The notes under the pieces: model-generated
Database searches by the model: none
What the model saw: the letters and a program-made list of their open reading frames with translations, nothing else
What the model was told of the DNA's origin: nothing
Made by a program: the position numbers and the translations under genes
NCBI GenBank assembly: GCA_013359235.1
Contig: JABWCE010000005.1
Coordinates: 62,001 to 126,000, forward strand
Reading direction: 5' to 3'
Length of the DNA stretch: 64,000 nt
Source of the DNA: Bacteroidota bacterium
GTDB taxonomy: Bacteria > Bacteroidota > Bacteroidia > NS11-12g > UBA9320
In this document: positions 62,239-64,000 of the stretch, in pieces
How positions within the stretch are numbered: position 1 is the first letter of the stretch
Layout: each line of letters begins with the position of its first letter

Positions 62239-64000
62239 ATGGGGGAACTAAATAAATTGAAGGTTATTGGGACACCTGTCCCGAAGCACGACGGGAAAAT
62301 TAGAGCAAGTGGAAAAGCTGTTTATGGACATGATATAAAACTGAAAGATATGCTCTATGGTGCAATTTTGCGAACAGAACATCCATGTGCAACTATTGAA
62401 AAAATTGACATTTCTAAGGCTTTAAAACTAAAAGGCGTTGAATGTATAATTACAGCAAAAGATATTGATGTAAATAATATTGGTTATAAACGCGATCATC
62501 CTATACTTAAAAGTAATGAAGTAAACTGTGAACGTGATGAAATAGCTGCTGTTGCTGCCCAAACAAAAGAAATTGCTATTAAAGCATTGCAATTAATTAA
62601 AGTAAAGTACAAAGTAAAAAAAGGAATTTTTGACCCTTTTGAGGCTCTTGATTTAAATTCACCCAAAATTAACAGTTTTAATTCGGGCAAATTTGATAAC
62701 AAAAATATTGCTGAGGTGTTCAAATATTCACATGGCAATATCGAAGAAGAAAAAAGCAAAAGCAAAGTGCATATTAAGCGAAGATTTACTTTGCCTCGTG
62801 TTACACATGCCTGCCTTGGCACAAGCAATATTTCCGCACAATATGATAAAATTAGTGGAAAATTATTGCTTTACAGTTCAACCCAAGTGCCGTTTTTGTA
62901 CCAAAGAGATATGGCTCATGCTTTAAAAATGAACCCTTCTGATATAAGAGTTATTCAACCTGTAATTGGTGGAGGTTTTGGCAGTAAACTCGATATGTAT
63001 CCATTTGAACCAATTTGTGCTTTGCTTTCTATAAAAACAGGCAAACCGGTTCAAATTATCTACTCAAGAAAAGAAGAATTTTTAGCATCGCCTACAAGAC
63101 AGCCAATGATAATTGACATATCATGCGGAGCTGATAAAAATGGAAGCTTTACTTACCGTGATATTAAAATTATTAAAGACAATGGTGCATATACATCGTG
63201 GGGAGCAACTACACCTTTTGTTATTATGCAGGCATTTTCATCGTTGTATAAAGTTGCAGCCTGCAATTTTGAAGCTACTGCTGTTTACACAAACAATGTT
63301 TTTGCAGGTTCTTTCAGAGGGTATGGTAATCCTCAAGCCACATTTGCACTTGAACGCATGATTGATTTGTTGGCTGATGAGCTAAAAATGAGCAAATCTG
63401 AAATAAGATTAAAAAATGCAAATTTTAAAGGCGAAATTACAGGACAAGGCTTGCATTACGATACCTGTGGCCACAAAGAATGCCTTGAAACAGTTATCAA
63501 TAAGAGCAATTTTAATAAATCTACAAAAAAATCAAAAGAAGGCAGATATAAAAAGGGAATTGGTCTTGCCTCAATGCTGCATGTGGGCGGAGGTGCTAAA
63601 ATTTATCGTTCAGATGGCTGCGGTACAACAGTAAAAATAGATCCTTATGGATATTGCACCGTAATTTCAGGTTCAAACGAAATAGGGCAGGGGTCAGAAA
63701 CAGTTTTAGCTATGATAGCCTCCGAAGAACTTGGCATTAGTCTTGAAAAAATTAAAATTATTAATACCGATACAGATATAAAACCATGGGATGTTGGAGT
63801 TCATGCTTCGCGAACAAGCTTTGTTGCTGGCAATTCGTTGCTTGGTGCTATAAATTTACTAAAAATCAAATTAAATAAAAAGGCAAAAGAACTTCTTGAT
63901 TCAAAGAATGATGATTTTAATTATGAAAATGGATGTATTATTGATAATACTGAAGATAAATCAATAAATTTAGATAAAGTTGTTAGAGAAATGCACTTCT
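62239..64000 (+). CDS. Molybdopterin subunit of a molybdenum hydroxylase (3' end outside window)
   Basis: ATG 62239 begins MGELNKLKVIGTPVPKHDGK and the frame is open to the edge, about 587 codons. It shows family features: RASGKAVYGHDI, GGGFGSK (244-250), the AGSFRGYGNPQATFALERM block with Moco-contacting Arg, and NEIGQGSETVLAMIA. It belongs to the xanthine dehydrogenase/CoxL/aldehyde oxidoreductase superfamily; which substrate it hydroxylates is unknown. It starts four bases after the [2Fe-2S] subunit stop. The C-terminus with the catalytic Glu motif lies beyond the window. Confidence 0.92.
   Translation, partial: MGELNKLKVIGTPVPKHDGKIRASGKAVYGHDIKLKDMLYGAILRTEHPCATIEKIDISKALKLKGVECIITAKDIDVNNIGYKRDHPILKSNEVNCERDEIAAVAAQTKEIAIKALQLIKVKYKVKKGIFDPFEALDLNSPKINSFNSGKFDNKNIAEVFKYSHGNIEEEKSKSKVHIKRRFTLPRVTHACLGTSNISAQYDKISGKLLLYSSTQVPFLYQRDMAHALKMNPSDIRVIQPVIGGGFGSKLDMYPFEPICALLSIKTGKPVQIIYSRKEEFLASPTRQPMIIDISCGADKNGSFTYRDIKIIKDNGAYTSWGATTPFVIMQAFSSLYKVAACNFEATAVYTNNVFAGSFRGYGNPQATFALERMIDLLADELKMSKSEIRLKNANFKGEITGQGLHYDTCGHKECLETVINKSNFNKSTKKSKEGRYKKGIGLASMLHVGGGAKIYRSDGCGTTVKIDPYGYCTVISGSNEIGQGSETVLAMIASEELGISLEKIKIINTDTDIKPWDVGVHASRTSFVAGNSLLGAINLLKIKLNKKAKELLDSKNDDFNYENGCIIDNTEDKSINLDKVVREMHF

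Noticed and set aside
1-64000. tRNA, rRNA, riboswitch, CRISPR, IS element or prophage
   Set aside because: Gaps between genes are short or AT-rich and none holds a cloverleaf, conserved aptamer, spaced repeats, terminal inverted repeats or integrase. In particular I saw no cobalamin riboswitch near the B12-dependent mutase.

Overview
The window is a 64-kb stretch of chromosome from a member of the Bacteroidota, most likely an uncultured Bacteroidales-like lineage. The evidence is the strong AT bias and two secreted proteins with type IX secretion (T9SS) C-terminal sorting domains. There are also GldL/GldM- and PorG/PorT-type envelope proteins, a PUR-alpha-like DUF3276 protein, and recurrent TAnnTTTG promoter -7 boxes with almost no Shine-Dalgarno sequences. 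I see no rRNA, tRNA, CRISPR array, insertion sequence or prophage, and base composition looks even throughout.

Layout. 1-6.2 kb: end of a cell-wall amidase, an MCE/MlaD-type lipid transport protein, and the topoisomerase IV pair parE-parC. 6.2-9.8 kb: accessory secreted proteins (one Cys/Pro-rich, one PKD/T9SS cargo) in repeat-bearing intergenic DNA. 9.8-14.9 kb: a lone 2-oxoacid dehydrogenase E2, prfB with a classical programmed +1 frameshift, cinA and an esterase. 14.9-18.4 kb (minus): the phenylacetyl-CoA epoxidase genes paaE-A-B-C without paaD. 18.4-24.5 kb: a PorT-like barrel facing a minus-strand set that encodes a FemAB/GNAT-like protein, a GldL-like and a GldM-like motor pair, and a beta-helix protein whose C-terminus resembles the T9SS barrel PorG. 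24.5-43 kb: mostly housekeeping genes (pruA, dnaB, gatC, plsC, leucine/Glu-family dehydrogenase, nusB, yajC, coaE, map) mixed with membrane and lipoproteins.

43-64 kb (plus strand, continuing past the end) is catabolic. A hydroxyacyl-CoA dehydrogenase/enoyl-CoA hydratase fusion and a TrpB-like enzyme end at an intrinsic terminator. Twelve nucleotides later a very compact operon begins: hyuA-hyuB, ridA, acyl-CoA dehydrogenase, HMG-CoA-synthase-like/OB-fold protein, thiolase, B12-binding protein, mutase large subunit, class III CoA-transferase, an indolepyruvate-oxidoreductase alpha subunit carrying an inserted GltD-like flavoprotein, iorB, and a molybdenum hydroxylase (small and large subunits).

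My main functional reading, which is inference, is that this operon degrades tryptophan/indoleacetate to an aminobenzoyl-CoA. The proposed chemistry follows the anaerobic indoleacetate route known from denitrifying Azoarcus/Aromatoleum. The second candidate for a novel system is the GldLM-like motor paired with a beta-helix-PorG fusion, which looks like a T9SS-related but K/N-less trans-envelope machine.
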